A stretch of 64,000 bases of DNA, taken from assembly GCF_028389875.1 (NCBI RefSeq), contig NC_084663.1, positions 161,353,801-161,417,800 of the forward strand, read 5' to 3'. The notes beneath the pieces are model-generated. The model was not told the DNA's origin. It did not search any database and worked only from the letters and a program-made list of their open reading frames with translations. A program made the translations under genes and the position numbers. Position 1 is the first letter of the stretch. Every line of letters starts with the position of its first letter. This document shows, in pieces, positions 11,346 to 24,200 of the stretch. The DNA is from Rhea pennata (lineage: Eukaryota > Chordata > Aves > Rheiformes > Rheidae).

Positions 11346-13835
11346 GTGAAAAATACCATAAAATAATTCCCACAGTTCTAGAAAAAACAGTTCTTGCTTT
11401 TTAGATTTCTTATGATTTTATATAAAGACATTTTATCATTTGAAACATTTGATAAGTCTCTGGCTAACTTTACTTATCCTTCTTAAAACAAACTGCACTG
11501 GGCAAAAACAAAAAAAAGATTCTCCCATCTTTTTAAGTTTTATGGATAGAAGTGTGTATTACAGAGCAAACAAATAATACCTTACAATAAGGCACTTTTA
11601 AATACAACTAACCCATTATGCTATACTGGTTAATTTCCAGCAAAGCTCCTACAAATCACAGCCCTAAACAGAAAAATTCTTATTCCACAAGTCTGAAAAC
11701 TGAAATAATAAGCATTTTTTTTTGAGTAAGCTGACACATTTTCTGCTTGTATCACAAGTTCTGAGCTCTTAAGTTTATAATTCATTTTGAATGTTTTAAT
11801 ACTGATTTATTAATACATCAGTATTAAGCACATATCAAGTAAAATGCATCTTCCCACCCACCTCGATTTCAAAACAAGTTGGAAACTAGTTTATAAAAAT
11901 TGAACTATAGATTTTAACATAGAAAGTTTGCATCTACCTACAGACCGATTATTTTAATGATGCTTCATGCACATTTTAGTTTACAAACAGTCAAGACATT
12001 TCAATGTTCAGTGACTGAACATTATTGCACTACAGACATCCATTATAAATAAAAAGGTGAATTCAGCTTCCTTGTATATAGTTTGCACCATTAACACTCT
12101 TGAGTTATCAGAGCTTCATTTTCTAAAGCCACATCAGCAAATATATCACTGCATCTGGAAACTGTTGAAATGAAAATGCCTTTGCTTTAACATAACTTTG
12201 CTCCTTTCTATTTTCAAAAGTACCTTAAAGCTAAAAGCCAGAATCTGCTCCCTTAAAAACAGCATCTAGAATGGTAACATCTAAAATGCTAACACTTCAT
12301 ACAATCAGTCTGCTTAATATCAGGAAACCTTATCCTCCACTGTCATTGTTTTCATTTTCAAAATAGTCTCCCACAAAAGGAATCAGTGAATAGCATTCAG
12401 CATCACTTTTCTTTCTCCACCAACCAGATTTGAGCTTAAAAAAAAAAAAAAATCCTATCCCATTCATCCTCAAAATTGAATATAATCCCTTCTGTTACTG
12501 ATCACTTCCAATGCACAGCAGAACTGTCCACTTTCCAGAGGAGAAGTAGGCACTGCTTTAACATCAGTGCATGGTATGAATAGTTTACCTAAGACAGACC
12601 ATCTTTTTCCTTCCCTAAAGACAATAAAAGCAATAACCAGGCAACTGGATTCTCTTCAATACATCCTTTAAAATGGAGATAAGAACAAAAAGGCTGACAA
12701 GGGTAGGTCCTTTCAAAGGAAAGGTCACATTTCTAGCACCTCTAGCACACAAAGGTGCCTGTGGCATTTACTGTGACCTCCTGAAACTGAGCACCACTCC
12801 TGTACGTACAAACTTACACGCACTGCAAACACTGCTCATCCAACAGCGTTCCAAACCCACCCCCTCCGGCAGTGAACGAGGCTATATACACGTGTTTACG
12901 CACAGCACTGGCACACTCACACACACACGTAACTGCACGACACGCAATCCACATATGGGAGCCATTCAGCCTGCAGCAAGTGCAAGTAGCTGGATCTAGC
13001 TTATCAGGAAAAAAAAAAAAAAAAAAAGAGGGCTAGTGACAACCGACAGGAGGGCAGCAGAGCTGCCTAATCACCTTGTATTTATTGTGAGCAGAAAGCA
13101 CAGGCACAGAAGCCCTCTGCCTCAGCTGATGCTGCAGGTACTGGCTTATCGTGCAGCAAGCTCCTACGCCTGAGCCTCAGAGGCCACAAGAGAACCAGAC
13201 TAACCTAGAAGAGCATGAATGACACCCAGGGTATCTTAGAGCTTAAAGAAAACCTGGTCAAAAATAGATGTCAAATTTCTAGAAAAATCATTCAACTTGG
13301 AAAATATCTGACACTGGAGTTTAAAATGCTCCTGGGGTTTTTTGTGCACCAGCACAAATACTACAGGCTGCAGGAAGTGAACAAATACACTCGTCAGCAG
13401 GAATATTAGTTTCTGCTTAATGAACACTGGCTTTTAAAATGCTGTCAAAAAAACCCCGTATGTTAGTAAGCCATATGACCTCAAAATTATGTACAGAAGT
13501 ACCTGGGGCAAGGGAGAAGGGTTATGCTTCAACAGCAATTGCACTTGGAGTAATAAAAATAACTTTCAGATTAAAGGCCTGATCCGTTCATTTTCTCTGT
13601 TTTACTGCGGCTGCTTATGCTTTTAAACACAATGAGCTGCAGTGAGGGAAGATTCCTACTCACCGATTATTGTTTTCCAGTTAAAATTCAATTCAAAAAC
13701 ACACCAATGAATTTAATTCTGGCATGCTAAGGAAATGGTTGCTGATGAAAGTCATCAACAACCACTGTTATATATTGAATTACAAGATGAAAAGACTACC
13801 TCACTTGACAGCAGCTATAGGCTTGGTAATACCTT

Positions 13836-13883
13836 ACACACACGCACACGCACACACACACGCACACACACACGCACACACAC
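13836..13883. repeat. (CA)n microsatellite with CG interruptions
   Basis: CA units with three single CG interruptions, inside the putative DNAJC3 3' UTR; transcribed as a (UG)n tract. Confidence 0.95.
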
Positions 13884-14087
13884 TGCCACCAATACACTAA
13901 ACCAATTTAACCTGTGTGTGTATAGATAAAAAATAAAATCAGACTTTTTGGCTAAAAGAAAGTTAGTCATTCTTTCTGTACACAAGCAGTTGTTTTTTGC
14001 AGTACAGTGACTGTTACACAAAATATACAACATCAAACAATTGCACATAGCATTAATTCACTGTCATGTCACCCAGCAGAAATGAAG

Positions 14088-14114
14088 TTTTTTTTTTTTT
14101 TTTTTTTTTTTTTT
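14088..14114. repeat. Poly-T tract (27 T)
   Basis: It reads as A27 in the DNAJC3 mRNA if the long 3' UTR is used. Confidence 0.95.
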
Positions 14115-14850
14115 AAGGGAGGAAAGACTAGAGTTAATATTATATTCCTACAGTCCATAGTACTCTCACCTCAATTTATGTGTAACAATACAGAGAAGTT
14201 GCAAACTGCTGCATGGTTGGGAATTAAGCTGTCCATTAAGCTGTTTTGCTCATATCTCACGCAGATGCTGTGTCAAAAAAAAAAAAATACAAACCACTCA
14301 AGAATGATACTTTAGCTTCCCAAATTACACTCCAAAAAAAAGTGATTAGAGAAAACCTCACAAATCAGGTATTTTTTTACTTTCATATTTGACAATTACT
14401 GCCGAGAAAACCATCCCAATCAATTAAAAGTTAATGAATAAAGTGAGTAGACATTTTCAAATCCCATTACTTACACACTTACAGTCTTCTTTAGAAGAGA
14501 CTGTTTGGACTCCTCCTGCGGCAGCCCCCTCACCCTACCTATGGCACTATCAGTAATACGGCAGACGGTCACCAGGATTTCCTCTTAGTAACACCGAGAG
14601 ATGGATCATTCTGCTGAGCACAAAGACTAACAATTTGTTAACACTGATACTATCATAACTACCCCTTCCACATGTATTATTAGGCCTTGGTTCAAGAAAG
14701 TATTTACATGCAGTTTTACCTTTAAGCATATAATTTTAGTCCTAAGGATATATTTAGGTGTTGTCCTAAATAGCCTCTTACTGTTTTTTCATCAATAGGA
14801 ATAAAGACTTCCTGCATAACAACAGAAAATACGTAAGCAGTAATAAAACC

Positions 14851-14856
14851 TTTATT
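14851..14856 (-). terminator. Possible proximal poly(A) signal of DNAJC3
   Basis: AATAAA on the - strand about 240 nt after the stop; another hexamer lies at 15039-15044. Use of either is not shown by the sequence. Confidence 0.3.
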
Positions 14857-14913
14857 CAACCCATCCACCAGTATAAGCCTGTCAAGTTCACCACAAAGCA
14901 AACCCTCTGAATA

Positions 14914-14977
14914 CTGGTTTTCTTCTAATACAGAAGATATTTCTGTATTAGAAATACCTGGTTTTCTTCTAATACAG
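14914..14977 (-). repeat. Duplicated 20-mer around a complementary arm in the DNAJC3 3' UTR
   Basis: CTGGTTTTCTTCTAATACAG occurs at 14914-14933 and 14958-14977. Between them, TCTGTATTAGAA (14942-14953) is complementary to the end of either copy: 12 bp with a 7-nt loop on one side and 11 bp on the other. Confidence 0.85.
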
Positions 14978-15096
14978 TAAGACTCTGGGTTAAGGACAAC
15001 ATTAGAAATTAAGATTTGGGGTCTTGAATTGAGAAACTTTTATTTTTAAACAGATTAAGTAAAAAACAGCAGCAGCCATCAAAAACAGTCTTGGCT

Positions 15097-15254
15097 CTAA
15101 CTGAAGTGGAATTTGAATGTAAATGGTCCTCCTCCTGAGCCAAAGGGGTTGAATCCTTGCCATGTGTTCCAGTTCCTGTGGAAAGGGTTGCCCCCACCCT
15201 GCTGGCTCTCTGCATCCAGAGGGTCTTCTCCCGCATCAAACTTCCGCCTCATTT
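15097..15254 (-). CDS. DNAJC3: DNAJC3 coding exon 12: C-terminal tail and stop
   Basis: Acceptor TCCCTCAG. It encodes [20 protein letters not shown], the Gly/Asn/Trp/Phe-rich [20 protein letters not shown], and a terminal FKFHFS before TAG. The Gly/Phe-rich tail after the J domain is normal for the family. Confidence 0.97.
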
Positions 15255-18200
15255 CTGAGGGAAAGGAGAACAAAGTGAAAGCATAGCACAGGGGTTAGGA
15301 CAATAAAACAAAGCGTCCTTGATGACCAACACTTAATATCATTTCAGAAAGCCCTCAGGGCTAATGACAACTCACAGAAGCAGCATTTGGAGGAATGTGC
15401 CTAATTACAGATCCATTGATTTTTTCAAAGTGTCCAGGAGATTGACAGAGGGGAAGAAAGCCTGTGATTCCCTTATAACACTGCAGTAAAATTTAATTCA
15501 AGCAAGTTGTTTAGTTTAAACCAGCAAAAGACAGTACCTGCCTATATATGTCCAACAGGACGTATGTGAATTTCCGCAGGGACAGCCATGCTTTGGCCAA
15601 CAACATTCCACAAATAATTGGGACATTCTGTCCTTGTTGAGTGTATTGGACTTGCTCTCCCACTACCACTTGCACTCAGGATGGGTTAGAAAACACAGCT
15701 TCCTTTATCCTCCCAACTTTTCCTCAACCAATGTATTGATCCTTTAGCAATAGTATGAAGGTCAGTGAGCAGAGCCCCAAACTTTCCCGATCTTCTCCAT
15801 ATGCCATTTATGCTGGGAGCTGTCTGAGAGGTAGCACAGAGCCAGGAAACATCTTCCTGAGGTAATTTTGTAGCTGCACAATCCAGACAGGCAAAAGTTG
15901 AAAGCCTTCCCCAAGGCCCAAAGACCATAGACAAGTCAGAGTATCCCACTACTCTAGTTTACACCTGGATATAACTTGCAAGTAGTCTGCAGGCACTGCA
16001 AATTCTGCAAGGTTTTTGACTGTCTGGCACTTTTCAGGAGACCCATTTCACACACAAGTCAGAGAATGCAGCAGCAGAGTTAGTAAAAGGAGAAATAATG
16101 TAACCAGAAGTGGAAAGTATGGAAGATAGCTTCAGGTAAAGTACATCATAGCCCTATGACAATAACCTTGCAAAGAAAAGTTCAAAGATCCTGAGGACCA
16201 CAGGCTTTGTGGGGTCTCCTTAAATGACACGTTCACTATAGCCAGAAAGTGAGCAGGAAAAAGATTTAGAGGACAGGAAGGGAAAGACATTTCAGTTAAA
16301 GAGACAAAACACAATGCAGACAAGCTCATAAAGAAAGCCAAGTACAACCAAGTGTTTTTTTTGCCTGATTGGTTTGACAGGAATGGTAAACGTGACATCA
16401 GGAACAATGCCAAGGAGAAAGCAGATGAACATATTCTAGAGATGTTGACAGGGTGAATAGCATCTTAAATGCTACCAACATATAAATCCCCTAACATATA
16501 TACATAATTATGAGGAAAGTTCACCTTAACATAGAATATGATTTTCTACTAACCAAAAATGTTTGCAATGCAGTTTGGTAATTTTAGCTCTCTCCTTGCC
16601 CCAAGAAAGTTTGAGCCCATCTGCTTAATTATCACTTAGCTGACCCTGGACAACTGACGAAGATAAAAAGGATCTTCTCATACCTGCCTCACTCATGTGT
16701 TTCTCCTACCAGTGACCGTCTATGAACAGTGCAAGACAGAAACCTAACATGCTGCTCTGGCCGAGGGCTTCCCCCCACACTCCGGGGGGAGCAAGATAAC
16801 CCCGCCACACTATTTTCTATAAGAATCTTCAGACTAAATGGTCCACTGCTTCAATATATCACTCGGTGGGATGGATCAAAAGTGCTAGGCCCTGCACCAT
16901 GGAGTCTCCCCAAAAGCACTCTCTCCTTTGGCCCTCCCCAAAAGCTGGCCAGCAAACAACCAGGCCTGACAGGGACCTCCTTGCTCCCAGAGACTGGGCC
17001 AGCCCAAGGAGCCAGGCCTTAGCCCAGGCTGAGGGGAACCGAGAACCCCATTCTTGCTCCTAGGGCAGTGCTCAGTCAAGCTATGATACACACACAAAAA
17101 GGCTGTTTTTGAGAGATTTTCTGGAGTACTTCAGGGGCTCTCTATCTAAACTTAGTTTGAAACAGAGCTGTACAAAACCAGGAACCTCTGCAAGGTTATA
17201 TCCTTAAAAAAAAAAAAAAAAAAGGGGGGGGGGGGAGACCTTTAAAATAAATCTGTCTTTAAAGCAAAAGTCACTAAAACACAATAAAAATTCCTGGTTG
17301 TTACCAGTCCTTTCTGGTCCTTTAAAACCCACCTCTAGTGACTGAAAATGACCTTGTGCCTTATGGTTTATCTGTGACATAGAAGATACACAACAAAAAG
17401 CAAACTCGGAACTGGTTTAAGAGGAGAAGCAATTGACCATCATTTTCAAGATTTAATACTATTCTTGGCCAAAAGGGTGGGATAAAAGTAATGTACAATA
17501 ACAGACTGATCTTGAAGTGCAGTCCCAAACTGGGGAGAAATCTGTTAAGTTTATCTGATTTCAGGCAACAAATAGTTACATCCAATTCACACATTGCCTT
17601 CTCAAAATAGATATGGGGAGAGGAGGGGAAAAAAAAAAGCTGTTAACACTTGTTAAAACCTGTTTGCTGCATGATGTATACACACTGATGTAAAAGATGA
17701 AGCCACAGCATATGAACCATGATTACCTGGGTCAGTGAGGACTTCTTTAGCAGCTGCTATATCAATGAACTTTTTCTCTGCTTTCTTCTTTTCTTCCTCA
17801 CTTTGAAAGTTATCAGGGTGCCACTGGGATGCCAGTTTTCTGTAAGCTTTTATGATTTCTTGCTTTCGAGCATTTCTAGGTGTATAAAATTGTGATAATT
17901 TACAAGTTTTCTAGTTGTTCATGTACCACACTACTGAATCTATTGAATAAAACAGAATTAAGGGCTTCGGAAAAAGCAAACAGTTACTAGATAACCTTCT
18001 GCAGATGGCACTCAAGACACTTCATATAAAAAACAGAGCAAACAAGTTGCTGCATTAAACAAAAATTACTCTTTCCTCTACCACTTATTTACTTTTTTGG
18101 AAAGATGCTATTAGGAGCTGTTATTCAGAACATGGCTCCCAATCTGAAGAATTTACGAAGAGGTGAGACACAAAAAGCAGAAAGAAATTGAATTAGTTCA

Positions 18201-21200
18201 TGGAACTAACAGAACATTAGGGTGGTTATCATTAAAAAGTCATTAGTTTCTCTAGGTTAATAGCAAAAGTATTTGTAGGTACCGCTTTCAATCAGTACTT
18301 TTAAACTCACCTAGTCTATCACAGTATTTTCCACATTTTTTTTCAGATTTTTTTTTTGCATTCCATAATTCTTTCCAGCTTTAGTCTTCATTTTTTTCCT
18401 CAATTTGTTCACCTTACTGTTCATCACCTCTACTACAAACTGTTGCTGATTTATTTCCTCCCTTCTCAATGGTGCTTTTTCATTAAGTAGCTTTTGTATA
18501 AAACTCCTTTAAATCTGAATACTGTTCTCCCTCTTCCCATCCCTGTGCGGCAACAGCTAAGCTAGTACAATAGGAAAGTAAGGGCAGTAGACACACATGA
18601 ATGAAAAGTAACATGCAGCACAACAAATTCAGATGATCAATCATAGAGGTACTGATTTAATAACTAGCTTTCAGGTAAACACCTCAGATATTAGTATCTC
18701 ACCTTTTTACTCCTAAAATTTTGTAGTAATCTCTTTTCTGTGATTGCTTCAACATCCTCTGGGCTCGTTCTAGCCCCTCACGAATCTGCTGGTCGTTTTC
18801 ACTATTGGCTTGAGCAGTTTCATAGTCTTTAATAGCTTTTCAGAAAAAGTGAATGAAAAAAGATTATGTAACTTTTCAATCTAAAGTTTAAGGAATTCAA
18901 GCCATCTCCCAAACTGAAGCTTTGCTAAGACAGTTTATAAACAGTACAATTTTCCGACTTTAACTTACTAAAGTTCTCCTCACCCCCACTCAAAAAAGAA
19001 AATCCTGTGCAGAGGAAGTTGTATCTTTCACCTGTTCACTAGATACGGGCTTTTTTCCTTTAGATTCATCATACTTTTTGGAAAGGGAGGAAGAAAAGGG
19101 AAGTTACTAGCAGGAGGTCAGAACTCTGTTTAGACATTGCTAAGTCATATGGATGAACATAAAAGCCTCTGGAATCTGGATTTAATAGGAATAAAGGAGC
19201 AAGTTTCAGTGACCAGTATTTGAAGAGCCAAATTCACAACAGATTAGTCCCAAACACTGCTGTGCAATCGCATTATACAATATTTTTATATAAAAATTTC
19301 TTCTCCTACACTGCACTTGATCCATGCAATAGAAATCCTCTCTCTCCAATGCTTTTAAACAGACTTCAGATTATCTGTGTGTTCACTTGCATAATTATGC
19401 AGCACTGTTAGTGAAAGACTATTGCTTTTTACGCCTATATATGCAACAGGTAGAGAATGACAATTTTGAAAATAAGAATTGAAATAAGAGTCTTAAATTC
19501 TTATTTCAAAGACATGCTCTTCTGCTTTTATTTTAAGAAATACATTTCTCAGGAATAAAAATAAGGGAGATACTGTAATGCTTTTGTGTATTTTGAAGAC
19601 AGATCTTATTTCTACATATTTTTTGAAGTAAAACATTATTAATACAAATGATAACTGAAGATGAGAGATGCAATTTTAACTATTCTTTGATACCAATATT
19701 CATCAAGGGGGGCAACTGTTAAACTCTGTTTAATGAGAATGCTGCTCCTTCACTGTTAGATCTGCAAATGAGGCTTTGAGGATTATAAGTCTCCCAGGTT
19801 TCCCGAGTGAGACAAAGCACTTGCATCAGATTATTTCCAAGCAGATGCTATTTCTCAGCAGGTGTTACATTTGTTTTTTCCACTGTTTCTGAGCAAGACA
19901 GCAAGAAGTGCTAATGAATTTGTATTATTCAGACATCTGATACCACTGCAACCTTGTTTTGGTTACTGGAAAAAAAAATCCAGAATATACTTCCAATGCC
20001 CCAACAATTTTATATGTTATTATAAACAAAATACAAACTTCCTGTTTTCATTTTCACATCACTAAGAACTCTGATTTGTTGCCTGAATAAAGCATTTTGC
20101 TTTTTGTGGATATTTTCAACAATTTGTCCAATCATTTAGAAAACAAAAGTCTGTAACAACGCGTGTCTAATATATGCTGCTGAAATCAATAAAAACAATG
20201 AAAAAGCAGAGATTTCATTATGCTGCTTTATTGCCTCAATAACTCTAAGCACCAGCATACTTAATCTGCTTCACGTAATAAGGGGAGGTCCCACTGCAAA
20301 GTCCTGATGAACATATATCAAATCTGCTCAACTTCACTGAGTATCTAGAGCATGCACCACTGTTGGAAAACAAGCTGCTTTGGGGTTGCATATTTGTATG
20401 GACAGCATCAGCTTACTCTTTTTATTAAAAAAAAAAGAAAAAGACTCATTGAAAGACTGCTGCTATGTTAAATATGTGCTAAGGTATGTTTTCCAGTTCT
20501 GCTCACCCTCAAAGCAAGCACATCCAGCACGCCTAATGCCAATCACATTTTGCACTTTCTCTCAGTTGGAGAAAATGCAAATTCTGATGGCATTCTCCAA
20601 TGTCTGAATTTTTTTCCTCTTTCTTCCCCCCAGCAAGGAGACTAGCTTGGGAACAGGTGAAGCTCTCATCCTGCTGCAGATACAATGACCACTAAAAGGT
20701 AATTACAAAAGTAAGTGACTTATTACTAACCAAAGGTATGTTAAATCAGTTATTTGGTTCCTTTTAGGCACTACTTCTAAAAGCAGCAAAACCTCACAAG
20801 CTAACACACAGCTCGTTGCCTCTTATTGGCTTACTCCTCCTTTCATCCTGTCCCACAGCACTAAAAGTGCAACCACTTTCTGGTATTTGTTCCCCCATTC
20901 CATTTGTTCTGGCAACGGGCACAAACAGAGGAAGTTCCATCTGAATACAAGGAAAAGCATCTTTCCTGCAAGGGTGACAGAGCACTGGAATAGGTTGCCC
21001 AGAGAGGTTGTGGAGTCTCCTTCCTTGGAAGCATTCAGAAGCTGTCTGGACAGAGTTCTGGACATGTGTTTTAGGGGACCCTGTTCAACAGGGGGATTGA
21101 CTACTTGATCTCCAGAGGTCCCTTCAAACCTCAACTATTCTGTGATTCTGCGATTCTGTGATTCTTTCCATTATAGGAATCTTCAAAATTTCTGAAATGC

Positions 21201-24200
21201 AAATTGCAATGTATCTTTAACCATCTCAGCTGGCCTTCCTATCTTGTCTGAATCTTTAAAGTGACCAAGAGTGGCCATTATTCCATATGCAGAATTACTC
21301 CTCTATCAAAAATGTCCATGCCCATTCTATAAGAGGAATAACCGAGCCAGTGATGCTCTTATCTCAAATAGAAACTGTCTCCTTCACAGTAGTAAGGGGG
21401 GGGGGGAAGAAGAATTTCCTGAGTAATTTTGAAGTGAAGCAAGAAATATGATTTTTTTTTCCTTTGGTAAAACTTGTGTTACCTACTTTATAGGCAGATG
21501 TACTCCTGTACTTATGTCATAAGCCAAAAAGTGATTCATTACACATTTGTCTTTGTATACAAAGTCCTAGATCCCACATGATTATAAAGTAATTAAAGTC
21601 ATTCAATAGGAATCAGAACTCAGCTATACCTTCTAAACTGCATCTTGAACATTTAACAATAATTTTCTTCAAATCTTTGAGTTATAAGTACTTTGAAATT
21701 TCCTGTCTTTAAACAGGAAAATAGGTGTCTTCATGTGGAAATTCTCATGAAAGAGAATCAGTTTACCTCTAAATACTATGAAGACTACGATTTTAATGTC
21801 TTCACTGTTCTCTACAGCCAAGACAAAAATCAGCCATCATTTTATAGCACTTAACACTGAAGGATAAATGAATACACCTTCAGGCAGATTAGCATTAATG
21901 AACCGTAACTTTTTTTATGGAGGCTCTACTGGAAAGTACAGCCATCTCAATATTGTCAAGGGTGGGAAAAAGGCAGGGATACACTGAATAACAGCAACTT
22001 GGGAGGAGTTTGTTCCCCACTAGCAGCATCCTTCGCACAGAACCAGGCCGGGCCAAGCACAGCAGGCTCCAATCCCAGAAATAAAGTCTCACTACAAGCC
22101 TGTGCCCTCACCATGATTCCTTATATGCCATAATAAGGGGGCATTTGCTCCAGCACAACATTGATTTGGTTCTGTGCATTTACGCTTTACCATGTTATAA
22201 AGCTTATTATCTCTAAGTTGCAAAAGTTGCAAGATACTTCTGATTCCTGTACAGTGAGTGTAAATGAGGATTTAACACAAGATAATCTTAAAAATATCCA
22301 AATACAGATTCATCAATTTAGAATAAAACAAGCAGATCACTTCTGCTGTTCACTTTGTCACTTGTCACAAGCACAAGATACACCTACTAAGAGGACTCTC
22401 AGAGGGCAGCATTGTTTGCCTTTCCCTTCCTGTACCTCTAAGTTGAGGATTCATAAGTCTGAGGGAAAAATTCTTAATTTTGTGTTCTTCTTTTATCAAT
22501 GCATCTTTTTCTTAAAACAGAACTTTTCACACAAGCTGTAATTTGATGTAGAGTTGTCTTCTGGATCTCAAACTATTTTTAGAGAGGGTTTTTTAATTCA
22601 TCTGTAAATCCAATTTTCCCAAGAGTGAATGAGTTTATCAAAGTACAGAAGATGGAGAAATGCCTGAAGAGGGCATTAAAACCATGAAGTCCTCTTGAGA
22701 CTTGCCTTTAGCTTGAGACTGCATTTCTAAATAATCAATAGATGGAAAAGACAAGGAAAAAAGGCTTTTCATTATCCTAAGAAATACAGAGAGACAGTCC
22801 TGGTACAGGCTTTCCCCACCCCCAACTCTTTTTTTTTTTTTTTTTTAACTTAAAAAAAGAGGCCATCAGTTGTTCTCAGAAATGCTGTTGTTTTCCACCC
22901 TTTCTCTTACAAGGAGGAAGAAGCCTTGCAAGCCTCAGCAGAGGAGGACTATTTCACCACTAGGTCACTTCTCATAAATAGGAGCACCTGAAACATCACC
23001 AGCCCCATTTACCTCACTTTCAGGCATGCGAATTAAGAAGGCCTAAGAAGAAAATAGATATCTTTCTTCTGCAGTTCGTTTGAAAAAGGTAAATAGCATC
23101 TTTCAGTGATCAGTTTCTCAAAAAGACAAGAAATGTGTGCCATTTATGACGATAGCTTTACAAACGTTTTAAGTTGACAGATTTTTGTTCAGTTGTGAAG
23201 CTAAAGATCCATCATCAGAAAACGGTGAAGGAAAGTTGTTCTATATTAAGATTAATGGAACCAGATTTTCAGCAGTTTAAATGCCTGCAAGTCCTATCCC
23301 TTATCACATTTGACTGAACAGCCCAAGGCTTCAAAAGTCACCAGATGAGTGAGCACTGGGGGGCAGAACACACAGATTGTCCCATTCTCATTCTTGTCCT
23401 GTTTTTCACGGAAACAAGATTCACTATATTAAATTTTGAAGATTCCTACAAGACATTAGCACTTAGTGCTTTTAAAGAGACTACAAAACAATGTAACAGC
23501 ATACACTCAATTACAACAATTAATCAGCCCTTACTTTCCTAGGCTGTAGATGGGACCAATTAAAAGTCCTGTAGTACCCTGTCTTTTGGGAAATAAGGAA
23601 TGACCAATAGGTCTGGCATGACCCCGGCAAACATGAGTGACCTTCAGTGAAGTATTTCAGGGTTTTCTTCCCCTCAATATGTTCATCATGCCACTATCTC
23701 TGCAGAAAAGAACCTGAGGGTCCCAGTGGACAACAAGCAGACCATGAGCCAGCAATGTGCCCTTGGGGACGAAGGAGGTCAATGCTGTCCCGAGGTGCAT
23801 TAGGAAGAGTGTTGCCAGCAGATCAGGGGAGGTGATCCTCTATCTCTGCTTAGCCCTGGTGAGGCCTCATCTCAAGTACTGTGTCCAGTTCTGGGCTCCC
23901 CAGTGCAAGAGAGACATAAAGAGTCTCTCTTAACCACACTGGAGAGAGTCCAGCATAGGGCTACAAAGATGACTAGGGGACTGGGCAACTCCCCTATGAG
24001 GAAAGGTGCAAGTGCTGGGACTCCACAGCCTGGAGAAGAGAAGACTGAGAGGAGATCTTATCACTGCGTATAAGTATCTGAAGGGAGGGAGTCAAGAGGA
24101 TGGGGCCAGACTCTCAGTGGTGCCCAGAGACAGGACAGGAGGCAATGGGCACAAACAGAGGAAGTTCCATCTGAATACGAGGAAAAGTATCTTTCCTGCG

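Larger units (their letters stand above)
11320..15096 (-). other. DNAJC3: DNAJC3 3' UTR (putative, about 3.8 kb)
   Basis: No splice or gene signal interrupts the DNA after the stop. An AATAAA (plus-strand TTTATT) at 11340-11345 gives a 3' end near 11320; a long 3' UTR is also usual for mammalian DNAJC3. Proximal hexamers at 15039-15044 and 14851-14856 could give short isoforms. The region holds a (CA)n tract (GU-rich in the antisense RNA), a T27 run (A27 in RNA) and a repeated-arm hairpin at 14914-14977. Confidence 0.55.
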
